Shown: piece by piece, positions 26,501 through 36,200 of the stretch
Position numbering within the stretch: position 1 is the stretch's first letter
How the letters are laid out: each line of letters starts with the position of its first letter
Assembly: GCA_030248215.1 (NCBI GenBank)
Contig: JASANG010003723.1
Location: 62,001 to 126,000 of the forward strand
DNA length: 64,000 bases
DNA from: Enoplolaimus lenunculus
Lineage: Eukaryota; Nematoda; Enoplea; Enoplida; Thoracostomopsidae
Direction of reading: 5' to 3'
Translations under genes and position numbers: made by a program
The notes under the pieces: generated by a model
What the model saw: the letters and a program-made list of their open reading frames with translations, nothing else
What the model was told of the DNA's origin: nothing
The model's database searches: none

Positions 26501-26674
26501 CTAAAGCTGAAACACCGACCTACAATAATAGTTATTGTACCATAGTGGACTTACCTGTGTTGGCTTATCCTCAGTTAACTTTGAGCCAACCCCACTACTG
26601 CCTCCAAATACAATTTGTTCGAGCAGCGTGGATTGTCGCGCACCCTTTGCAAACGTTGCTTTACGACTTTCCAT
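17534..26674 (-). CDS. utp18: UTP18, U3 snoRNA-associated WD40 protein, 12 exons
   Basis: Exons 26674-26555, 25769-25564, 24497-24277, 23429-23272, 22067-21981, 21742-21568, 20534-20428, 19932-19842, 19300-19177, 19030-18841, 18063-17924 and 17558-17534 join in phase into 547 residues (human UTP18 is of similar length). UTP18 is a beta-propeller subunit of the UTP-B module of the small-subunit processome and acts in the nucleolus in 18S rRNA maturation. The N-terminal third is acidic and charged (LEQIVFGG, PAWIDEDEEES, LMDEFQ). From about residue 236 the WD40 part matches the family in order: CVEFHKTARVALVAG, VDGQNN, FDHFPVGSAHFS, GYIHLL, NLIHVW, GSNTGVVNIYD, AVRL, FANFP, SGYMAMS, and RLQHYEMY at the end. 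The start is the first ATG in frame; an AATAAA lies about 30 nt past the stop. Identification is secure, and the tiny 25-nt last exon fits phase and family ending. Confidence 0.96.
18591..18665. repeat. Short H element
   Basis: CAGTCACGGACAGAATAAAG at the left; GTGCACTTATTTCTGT at the right as its partial mirror; CGCGGTCGCGACCGC between. It lies in UTP18 intron 10. Confidence 0.65.
20800..21028. repeat. H element with CGCGGT repeats
   Basis: Units of GCAGTCGCGGTTTGAACCGC repeat about three times. The right end AATTCTGTCCGTGACTG mirrors the left end of the H copy at 18591. It lies in UTP18 intron 6. Confidence 0.65.
21083..21448. repeat. I element, TTAAGTA-rich palindrome
   Basis: GGCTGGGTTTCCGAAACC is mirrored by GGTTTCGGAAACCCAGCC-like DNA at 21430-21448. 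The arms are strings of ACTTAAGTA. It lies in UTP18 intron 6. Confidence 0.8.
23489..23600. repeat. E element fragment
   Basis: AGCTGCAAACTTC, CACTTGCACGGGCAAG and CATGCACGTATGAATGGGGC match the ends of other E copies. It lies in UTP18 intron 3. Confidence 0.6.
26230..26440. repeat. D element
   Basis: ATATTCTCAAATGTGCATAG to GGTGCTGCACACATTTGAGAA. Confidence 0.75.
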
Positions 26675-28401
26675 AGTTACCAATTGTCTGTTATATATTA
26701 GGCGGGCCTGCAGTGACGTTAAAAAATAACAAATTTAAGCTGTTCGAGGATTCAATAACTCTTTCCTGCTTTAGCGGGCGATCATACTACATACTTTCGG
26801 CTCATACTAATCATAGGTTATTGCTCATTGAGAGGTTTATAGTAAAAAATACATTCAGTTAACGCGAGCGCTTACTTCTACATCACTGGAACTTCAAAAT
26901 TGAGATTATTTCCACGTATGGAATCCTTCAGTGTATTAAATTTTAGTTAACAAACCAAACTAGTGTTGTTATTACAGATGTGTTAAAAGCAAACGACGTT
27001 GCACAATAGCAGTATATTTAAATCTTGCGGCGTTGATGAAAAGGCGAACCCCAGAATGTAAACAAATTACTAAAGGTCTGACACATGTTTCAAATGCTGT
27101 GAAAGAAACTGCTCAAAACGAAAAGGTAACAATAAAACACGGACCAGTATTTACAAAATTTAATTTGGTATTCAGTTGAAAACAACACACATTATCAGCG
27201 CACAAAATTCTACTCGCCAAAATACAAATTATATAATATATATTTTCAAAACACTTAATAGGTCTGAATATTAGTTTTATGTTAATATTATCAAATGTTT
27301 GCAGCACCCATCACCAGTTGATGATAGGTACTGTAAATTACATACCAACCAATGGAACGCTTCAAAGTTTGACCCATTTTGCACTTAATCGGTCCAACTT
27401 GTTGCGAGCCTAGTTTCACATTTCTGTAGCTGCTTAAGTCTGCTAGTTGGACAACCTACGGGTCCTTGTCATATCACTAAAATATACTTTGAATCAAACT
27501 TAGCGTCGCACTACAGATAGACAAAATTCGGCCAGTATTGCACAAATAAAACCCTATTACCCTACCATGATCTGTGATCTGACAATGCAGAAAAATAAAC
27601 AGTTTAATAATAACAATGAAACAAGACCTGGTTTGAAAAACCAGAAAATACGAGTCATTCACATGTAATATAAAAATCCGCATCCAAAATTCTTTTGCCA
27701 CCATACATTTACAATGTCTCACGTACTGAAATGATATAATCGAATTTTAGTAAAACATTAATGCATTACAAGTCAATTGAAGGGTTTCCGAAAACTTACT
27801 GACTTTGAACAAATACAAATAAGTGCCCAAATTTGAGTCATTGTTGTAACCAGGAAGCCATAGTTTTGATTGTTATAAAGGAACAATGCAGCAACAATTT
27901 CAAATTGAACAAGTTAATATACTTCGACAGTAAATCTGTAAAACATCAAATTCATCAGCGACTTAAGTACGTATTACTTAACTTAGGTAAGCATTTAGAA
28001 ACGGCAAATTGGTTAAACAAATGCTTAGCACATACTGAAGAATCAAGTCGTGCTAAAGTAGAGTTTGAGAAATCCGGTCATTAAGCACCAGGATTCCAAT
28101 GGAATTTCAGTTCCTCTTAAAATCCGCAGAAAAATCCAATTCCAACCGAGCGTTACTTCGCTTCCGGAATTCTGAGATATTGAGTTAATCCATATCCTAA
28201 CGTAAAACAACGAGCGAACCCCTTGGAAATATTTCTGTGAGCTCAAACTATGCAATTAAACGTATATTAATCATACCCAACAAAAATTTAAAAAAATTGA
28301 AATTCTGATTCCGATCTCATTTACGGCAAAAACTTGAATCTACTCACTTCCGTTAACCGATCCGTCTTTGAAATATGTAAACAACATTTAGAAATTTTGG
28401 T
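26675..28401. other. Intergenic region between UTP18 and bL27m
   Basis: About 1.7 kb, AT-rich. It includes a D-element tail near 27303-27340 and part of an I-type element (GGGTTTCCGAAAA near 27783, with TTAAGTAC motifs to about 27995). No exon is apparent. The 5' ends of UTP18 transcripts must lie in its left part. Confidence 0.5.
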
Positions 28402-28842
28402 CTATACGGTCTCAACCAATCTAAACGTTTGTGACTGTTCCTTTGGCAAAACATTAAACACAATTTTTTCGAATGGAGTCCCACGCCGCCATTCGTATTC
28501 CTCAAGTACCCACGGATGCTCCCAGTCCAACGAGTCCACAAATTCTCTGGTAATGATTACTCTTCCATCAACGTTCGATAATAAATTTTTGTATGGATCA
28601 AGGCGCACGTTGAGACCCGGATGGTAGTCTAATTGACCCTGCCAAACAATTGGTTCGTTTGCTCTCACTGTCATACCATCCTTTTTCAGTATTCCGCGAT
28701 ACGGTGTATCATCTTTTTCTCGCCCAGGCTTTTGCCGGATATGTAATGTGTGAAAGCTAGTTACAGGCAGTATAAACGGAACACGCTGAGGACAACACAA
28801 GACAACATTTTTGCCGACTAACCGGCAAAGGTTTGAAAACAT
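28402..28842 (-). CDS. mrpl-27: Mitochondrial large-subunit ribosomal protein bL27m
   Basis: An intronless frame of 146 residues, close to the human protein (148). The N-terminal 40 residues are basic and poor in acids, as expected of a mitochondrial targeting signal. The body follows the animal bL27m pattern: RGILKKDGMTVRANEPIVWQ, then DYHPGLNVRLDPYKNL (family: RWHPGAHVGVGKNKCL), then GRVIITREFV, KIVFNVLP and a terminal TFRLVETV (family: TFKLVAML). bL27 sits near the peptidyl transferase centre of the mitoribosome. The ATG at 28842 gives the full targeting region and no other start is needed. It lies on the same strand as UTP18, about 1.7 kb upstream, too far for an operon by spacing alone. 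Plain lack of introns beside intron-rich neighbours is notable but not diagnostic of retroposition. Confidence 0.9.
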   Translation of the reverse strand: MFSNLCRLVGKNVVLCCPQRVPFILPVTSFHTLHIRQKPGREKDDTPYRGILKKDGMTVRANEPIVWQGQLDYHPGLNVRLDPYKNLLSNVDGRVIITREFVDSLDWEHPWVLEEYEWRRGTPFEKIVFNVLPKEQSQTFRLVETV

Positions 28843-29007
28843 TATATTAATATCAGCTAATATTTAACCTAAAACAGATAGCTGCTACTGTTAAGCCGAA
28901 ATAATTGATTCGTCGTATTCGGTGTTTTAGCTTTAATGAACAAAACAAAAGCAAAACAAATCTCATTTTGAAATATCAAACATATTAAGCAGATTCGTAC
29001 AAGATAT

Positions 29008-29175
29008 CAGTAAGCATGCGAGAAAAGCTTGTCTTGGCGCATATGCAATATGCGCAATGCAGATTGTGTAGTATGCTTGCCGGCAGCATACGGTCGACAC
29101 ATATAGTCGACGAGAAAACAATTTGAGAAGCGGGCTGCGTAGCGCAGTGGTAGAGCGCTTGCATCGCAATTTTAA
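29008..29175 (+). repeat. Repeat J copy 1 with tRNA-like D-arm region
   Basis: Shares most of its length with 29263-29405, including CGGTCGACACATATAGTCGA. It ends in GTAGCGCAGTGGTAGAGCGC (29139-29158), the D-arm and box A of a tRNA, most like tRNA-Ala. A possible box B downstream (AGTTAAAGTC) is degenerate, so this is not a working tRNA. Confidence 0.7.
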
Positions 29176-29262
29176 AGCCGCTAGTTAAAGTCACTAATGT
29201 ATGCTTGGTGTTCCAGCTTCTTAATAAATATGTCTGAAGTCACGGTTCCTACCAGGGGCTAA

Positions 29263-29405
29263 TTGTAAGCATGTGAGACATGCTTGCCCTAGTGCATATG
29301 CAATAAATGCAATGCACATTGGGTTGTACGGTCGACACATATAGTCGATGAAAAATGCAGTTGGAGAGGCGGGCTACGTGGCGCAGTGGTAGAGTGCTCG
29401 CTTTA
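29263..29405 (+). repeat. Repeat J copy 2 with tRNA-like D-arm region
   Basis: Second copy of the same repeat. GTGGCGCAGTGGTAGAGTGC at 29378-29397 keeps the box A consensus. Similarity to tRNA stops after the D-arm, and no box B follows. Confidence 0.7.
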
Positions 29406-30812
29406 AGGATCCATAGACTGACTACTTGCGGACTGCTTGTTCGCGATAAATTGGAAAACACTTAGTTTTTAAATACTGCACACAAATGTTTTATAACAAT
29501 ATTCTGAAGTTCAGTTTTGAGAATAGGAGTTTAAACTTTTGCATTGCTCTTGTGGTTAAAAATGGTCAGAGTTGTGACTCAGATCATCTTGGACAAACTC
29601 ACATTTTATTGTTTTAACAAATACTACTATACATAACAACTAGCTAAGTATTAAAACGTTTAAACCATTATAATAAATGTTCAAAAGGGCAATAGCAATT
29701 TGACAGAAGTACACGAGAGATATACTCTTACGCTCATAATTGTGTAAAAAATTTAATTTGGAGCGAGACTACTTTATGAATTTTACATAAAATAAAATAA
29801 CGGAACAATCCAGAACAGAAGAGGTAAAAATAAAATAAACATCGATAGCTAAAAGCGAGCAATAAGCCAGGCGCACTTATTTATCATTTCCAACAAAACA
29901 TCTAAATTCACAATGCAACAGATTCCGGTAATTTCATTAATCTATGCGACTTTAAAATCTGGAGTCAGCACAAAGCTAAAGTGTTGCGAAACAAAGACAC
30001 GTCACCCGCGGGTACCTGCGGATAATGCGGGTACGGGTAAGAAAATTTGACGCGGGTATACCCGCAGGTAACAGAATTTCAAAGCGAGGGTAATAATTTC
30101 TGATTCTTTTACCCGCCTAAAATATTCGTAAAAAACGACAAACAGCGGCTTAAAGTACATAGCTATTATCGCTTAATACAAATAAAGCAGGTTGGTATAA
30201 GATAAGGGATCTGGATGACTTAGGCCCATGCACGAGTGAATAATTTTCACATTCATTTCAACAGAAATTTTTGGTGTATAGGGTATCCGTTATCATATAG
30301 CATTTGTAGACACTCTTAGTTTCTCCTATAGAGGTTACATTTTTTTGGCATGCGACGATATGTTCACAAGTTTTCTGAATGCAATCTTAGATACAAATTG
30401 CGACGAAACCATGAAGAAATGCGTAATTATACGATCTTAACTACAGTGATTTCGTACAGTCCAGAACGTTTTGATTCATTGATCATGACCGCCCATCAGC
30501 AAACAACCTAGTTTTACCGGTGATATGTAATGTTCAATATTACTCGGAGTTACATTTTTTATAGTTTGTTTTGAAAGTTATCAATAAAGAGTTTTTGTTA
30601 CGTAAATCAAGTGACTAACATCTATACACTGTAAAATTACACAACTATATTGAACACAGAAGAAAAAAGGGCGGTTAACGAGTAAAGGGTAAAGTAATTT
30701 TCGCGCGGTATACCGCGGGTGATAAATGACACATCTAACACGGATACTGTGGGGCGTCTTATTATCGCTGCGTATATATATTCTCTATTTTCATGGCAAT
30801 ATTGTGACAGTA

Positions 30813-30886
30813 TGGGGCAGCGGTTAAGGCACCGAACTTTCACACTTGATCTCGTGGAATTCGGGAGTTCAAATCTTGGTTGTCCG
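30813..30886 (+). pseudogene. tRNA-like pseudogene (Leu/Ser type box A)
   Basis: GGGGCAGCGGTTAAGGC resembles the D-arm of leucine or serine tRNAs, and GGAGTTCAAATCT about 40 nt later resembles a T-arm. The acceptor stem does not close. It is a tRNA-derived relic, or the head of a SINE whose body I cannot define. Confidence 0.5.
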
Positions 30887-31521
30887 GTGTTTGCATAGGT
30901 TCGTTTTACAAGTTTAGGATGGATATACCAGGTAAATTCGCGTGACTAAAATGGGGCACTGCACGAGATTATTGTGGATGCACTCGCGACTGGAGTGAGC
31001 CAGAAACCAAACGAACTTTTAGTGTTAAACCTTTAAATCCAGAATCTTAATTCCCGCAATGAATCCGCCTACAGGAAGAATAGTTGGATACATGCCTCTC
31101 CTAAATTTGTGGAAAGTACCCGATTGCAAATTCAACGGCACTTTATTAAAGCTGCGGTGACTCCTAAGTGGCGGACGCAGGGTGAGTAGAGTTGAGTTTC
31201 CTATTGCCCGTGCTATACAATTATAGGTATCCTAATCGAACCGAAATTCTAGTTGCATCCCTGCTAGTATAGACTTCATCAATCTTAAAGTGATTGCTAT
31301 ATCTATATGAGATTTTCCTGTTTCTCTTTGATGCAACTATTATTGCAGATATATGTCGTGTTTAGTTCAGAACTTTCTGATTAATTTTAATTTTCTAATA
31401 TCAATAAACTACAAATGCTGTTTGCAGATTTTTCCAGATTTAACCCCGCAAGTTTGTCTTCTACATTAATATGGCATATGCACCTTTTTAGGTATATGAC
31501 AGCTGCATAGTGTGTGCAGTA

Positions 31522-31742
31522 CATTGCAAAAAATGGTCAGTCAAATTGATTCTCCCCCAAATAGGGTTTTTCGGATTACACAAACTGAGTCAAATTAGAC
31601 TCCACCAGAGTCAAATTTGACTCATTCAGCGACGCATTGAGTCGAATTTGACTCTGGTGGAGGCGAACTTTGGCTCAATTTGTATAGTCCGGAAAAGCCT
31701 ATTTCGGAGAGAGTCAATTTGACTCACCATCTTTTGCAGTGT
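31522..31742. repeat. B palindromic element
   Basis: CATTGCAAAAAATGGTCAGT to CACCATCTTTTGCAGTG, with TA on both sides. Confidence 0.8.
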
Positions 31743-32279
31743 ACGCTTATCATCATGTGTTATCAAATATTGATAATAGAATAGTCATTGTATTCACCTA
31801 AACTCATTTTTCAACAGATAAACCATCCATCAACGCTATTGCGGTTGCAGAAACATTAGTACACGATTTTCAATTTTTTTCATTTGTTCCGTTTTTTCCG
31901 GAAAAAATGGAGAAACTGTTTTTTCTGCATAATTCAATTTTTCAGCAAAAAACCAACTCTGAGTAGGGAACTAATCAACAAAACCAACTTGAGTAAAATA
32001 TGGCCTCAGTTGAGGCAACAGAAATTTACGCCTGTTTCCAATTCCACACCCGCTATCATAGCTGTTTCGAACGTGTGATTTGTTACAACTTCATTGCTTA
32101 AAATACAAAGTCTTTAAACGACTTTGACGACAAATTGTGACAAAAACGGGGCTGAATTCATCGCTTGTAAGCATCCCGGCACAGTTCCACCACTGTTTCG
32201 ACAGCCAGTCTTTTTAGTATATATGTTTTAAGCGAAGTGTAGCAGTTTACCCTTGTCATATACCACCACAAAGTTTCGT

Positions 32280-32580
32280 TCCGTCGTTATGTCACCCATG
32301 CGTCATTATATGTCACCGTCTGTCACCATGAGTTGCCGTCCGTCGCCGTGTGTCGCTGTCCGTCGTCGTGTCGCTGTGCGTCACCGTTCGTCGCTGTGCG
32401 TCGCCGTCCATCACCGTCCGTTACCGTGCGTCGCCGTCCGTCACCGTGTGTCGCTGTGCGTCACCATCCATCACCGTGCGTCGCCGTCCGTCACCGTGCG
32501 TCGCCGTCCATCACCGTGCGTCGCCGTCCGTCACCGTCCGTCACCGTGCGTCGCCGTCCATCACCGTGCGTCACATTCCG
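32280..32580. repeat. GC-rich minisatellite, CGTC(G/A)CCGT type
   Basis: About 300 bp of variants of CCGTGCGTCGCCGTCCATCA with sub-units of 6 and 12 bp. All three plus frames stay open because stops are absent from the unit. The resulting Val/Arg/Pro/Ser-rich frames are not genes. Confidence 0.9.
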
Positions 32581-32732
32581 CCATCAAAAACAAATAAAAA
32601 ACGCTATTTTACCCTCTAAATATAAACACTTTTTTGAAGTCGCGAAAAGCGTTGTGTTGTTCATTGCTACCGACCAACGTGTATTACGTTAAATAGTACA
32701 TAAGGTCGTAATATTAACAAATGAAATCATTT

Positions 32733-32884
32733 CCACAAGACGTGATAGTCCCTGGGTCTCGTAAGCCAAGCTCCTACAGCTGAGTGGTGATCATAAACGC
32801 CTCCCACCCGAAAATCGCTGGAACGAATCCTAGTCGGAAACTATATAATGACACATGAAAACGAAAATATTCTTGAAGCGAAAG
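32733..32884 (+). repeat. Degraded T element with tRNA-like module
   Basis: CCACAAGACGTGATAGTC, then box A-like CAGCTGAGTGGTGA at 32777 and box B-like GGAACGAATCC at 32820. The TTAA ends are lost. Confidence 0.65.
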
Positions 32885-32975
32885 ACTAAAATGAAAAAAA
32901 TTCAATTACTGTCTTTATTGACGAGCTGACATACTTGTACGACAATGGAGAGTTGTTTGAAATTACAGATATATA

Positions 32976-33190
32976 CACATTGCAAGAAATGGTGAGGCAA
33001 ATTGACTCTCTCCGAAATAGGTTCTATGGGACTGCACAAGTTGAGTCAAATTCGACTCCGCCAGAGTCAAATTCGACCCACCCGAGTCGCTCAGTGAGTC
33101 GAATTTGGTTCTGGTGGAATTTGTCTCAGTTTACGTAGTCCCGAAAAGCCTATTTCTGAGAGAGTCAATTTGACTCATCATTTTTGCAGT
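32976..33190. repeat. B palindromic element
   Basis: CACATTGCAAGAAATGGTGA to ATCATTTTTGCAG. It ends about 80 bp beyond the stop codon of the sphingomyelinase gene and so probably lies in or near its 3' UTR. Confidence 0.8.
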
Positions 33191-33267
33191 ATATATATGC
33201 ATATATATGTAATGTATATATTATCTGTAATATATATCAAATCTAAGGTATATATTTTTCAAATAAA

Positions 33268-36200
33268 TCATCGCATTTTTCCAGTACACAGTTTCGAATC
33301 TTTGCCCCGAGCGGATCTTATGTCACACAGCATTTTCATTCGACAAATTTCCCCACAGTCCCTGGGTTCAGAAATGTGTTTGTATCTGAAAATACGTATC
33401 TCGTACTATAATAATAAACAAAATGTCCTGTCCTATGTAATAGTTTCAGGGGCATAACGCCTTGCGTAATATACTGAGTAAGCTTAAGCTTTATACCAAT
33501 TTTTTTGCTTAAATTTACAATTAGGCTTAAGTCCAATTCACACGTGCAAGTTTTTTAAGTAAGAACTCGCAGTTGCAGCTTGGACGAAATACTTGCAACT
33601 GCAGGTATTTTCAAAGGGACATTCTAATTGACCAATCAAAATGCAGGTGCAAGAAATTCAAGCGACTTGCACACCTGCGTTCATAGGTGCGAATTAAATT
33701 CAATAGCATCATTTCCAGTGAATAATTTGGAGGCTGCCAAAACTTCAAACTTGCGCGTGCAAGCTTTCGCCTACTCTTAGCTAAGCCTATTCTTGCACTA
33801 AAATTCAGGCTCTAGTTTTAGACTTAGGAATATGCTATACACAGGCATAGGAGTCGGAGAGCCGGATGGGCATATGCCCCCTCAATAACGACCGAAGGTA
33901 GTCCAGGAGGGCACTATAATGCACGTTGAGTTAAACTACAGCAAGCAGCGATTTATTAGAAAATTTCCATTTTCGCGTCTCTCGGCTCAACTTCTTTAGA
34001 AGCTTGAGTACCCCAAAGGCAGCCTGCCTATGCCAGACGTGAAAATTTTGTTTGACGTTGAAAACAAGGCGGTGTCCTTAATGATTAATCGGTTTCTACA
34101 CCATTTAAGGGCGGTGGTAAAAGGTTTTAAACCAGAGCATATTGAAATAAGTCAGCTAGTATGAGTTAGGCTTCAAATAACTTTTACAACGTTGTTTGCG
34201 TCAAAATAATGAATAACAATCTTCACATTTATGCGTTTTAGGTTCAGTGTAAAGATCACAGGCGGAACGTTTATTGTTCAGGATTGCAATACAGTAAGCT
34301 TAAGCTTTAGACTAAAATTTTTGCTTAGGTTTATGCTTAGGATTAAACTTGGCAGTAGGCGTAAGCTCGGTGTGACGCTTAGGCTTCTGCTTAAGTGTAG
34401 GCGTAGGTTTACGCTCAGGATATGCTTACTGTTACGGCCCTGTTCTTTACATTAGCCCACTTTAGTAATACATGCTTTTTTAGTCATTTTACGCTATAGA
34501 CTAATATATTTGCTTAGATTGTGCTTAGGATTAGGCTTGGTATTAGGCGTTAGCTCATTCTTACGCTTAGGCTTCGGCTTAGGCTTAGGCTTAGACTAAG
34601 ACATAAGCTTATAATACTGTTCCGCGCCTGTGTTTTACATTGGCCCGTTTAAGTAATACATTCTTTTTTAGTCGTTTTAGGCTTTACTTGATGTAATTAT
34701 CAAGGTACTTTGCGCCGTTTGCAGTACTCATAGACGACACCAACTTGTAAAAATCAGCTGGAAATAATGATTTCATGTCGTAAGCAGTCTAAAATAAAAT
34801 AATTTAATTACAATTATGCAGTGGCGCTAGAAACTTTATAAAAATTATAATTTATGTTATCCGACATCGTCCATCGATTTCAGCACGGAGGGCGACTTTT
34901 AGGGCGCCGTACCTACTGCTGGGATAGCGGCACCCTAAACGTATACAATCTGCTATTCAAGCCAATTACTAATTGGCCTAGGCCAATCTGCTGTGTTATG
35001 CAATAGAAGTTTGGTCTAGGCTAAAGTGGTATTGAATTGATGGACCAATCAGATTTTATTATTTGGCAAGACGCAATATCGTTAACGAATCAGCGTTGGT
35101 CTTACATTATTGTTGTTTTACTGCATCTCACAATCACAAATTGGTCTAGGCCAAACTGCTATTCAATAGCAGATTGGCCTAGGCCAATAGGTAATTATGG
35201 CCTGAATAGCAGATTCGCCTACGACATATATGTGTAATAATATTTGCTTTTCTTACCGAGGCAACGTATTCAACTTCAGGTTTAATTGGCTGACTGGGAT
35301 CCTGATTCGCTTTGGTTAAATTAACCATCATTTGCCGATAGTCGAGAACACTCTAAAACATAAATTCAGACACTATTTCTATAACTTTGCAAAATTAAAA
35401 AAAATTAAATTCCTCACAGTAGAATGTTTTGAATGAGGAGTTTTTTCCGAGTTTGTAATATTTTGAATCGATTCTGTAAAATTACTTAAAATTGAATCGA
35501 TTCTGTAAAATTACTTAAAATTGAATCGATTCTGTAAAATGACTTAAAATTAAATCGATTCTTTAAAATTACTTAATATTGAATCGATTCTGTAAAATTA
35601 CTTAAAATTGAATCGATTCTCTAAAATTACTTAAAATGGAATCGATTCTGTAAAATTACTTAAAATTAAATCGATTCTCTAAAATTACTTAAAATTGAAT
35701 CAATTCTGTAAGATTACTTAAAATTGAATCGATTCTCTAAAATTACTTAAAATTGAATCAATTCTGTAAAATTACTTAAAATTAAATCGATTATGTAAAA
35801 TTACTTAAAATTCAATCGATTCTGTAAAATTACTTAAAATTAAATCGATTCTATAAAACTACTTAAAATTGAATCGATTCTCTAAAATAATATAAATTGA
35901 ATCGATTCTGAAAAATTACTTAATATTGAATCGATTCTCAAAAATTACTTAAAATTGAATCGATTCTCTAAAACTACTTAAAATTGAATCGATTCTGTAA
36001 AATGACTTTAAATTGAATCGATTCTGTAAAATTACTTAAAATTGAATCGATTCCGTAAAATGACTTTAAATTGAATCGATTCTGTAAAATTACTTAAAAT
36101 TGAATCGATTCTCTAAAATTACTTATTAATATTGAATCGATTCTCTAAAATTACTTAAGTGGTATTGACACAAAAATACGCAAATTAGCTGGAGTACTTG

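Larger units (their letters stand above)
28843..33267. other. Intergenic region between bL27m and acid sphingomyelinase
   Basis: No protein exon recognised. It contains a duplicated repeat with a tRNA-like 5' half (29008, 29263), a tRNA-like pseudogene (30813), GCGGGTATACCCGC repeats (30000-30125, 30660-30725), B elements (31522, 32976), a GC-rich minisatellite (32280-32580) and a degraded T element (32733). Confidence 0.6.

Noticed and set aside
28334-28627. Plus-strand frame of 97 codons
   Set aside because: It is the antisense shadow of the bL27m gene.
32253-32692. Three overlapping plus-strand frames of 89-119 codons, Val/Arg/Pro/Ser-rich
   Set aside because: They are translations of the CGTCGCCGT minisatellite; the unit simply lacks stops.
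35454-36158. Regularly spaced repeats resembling a CRISPR array
   Set aside because: Units are contiguous with no unique spacers, in an animal intron; it is a minisatellite.
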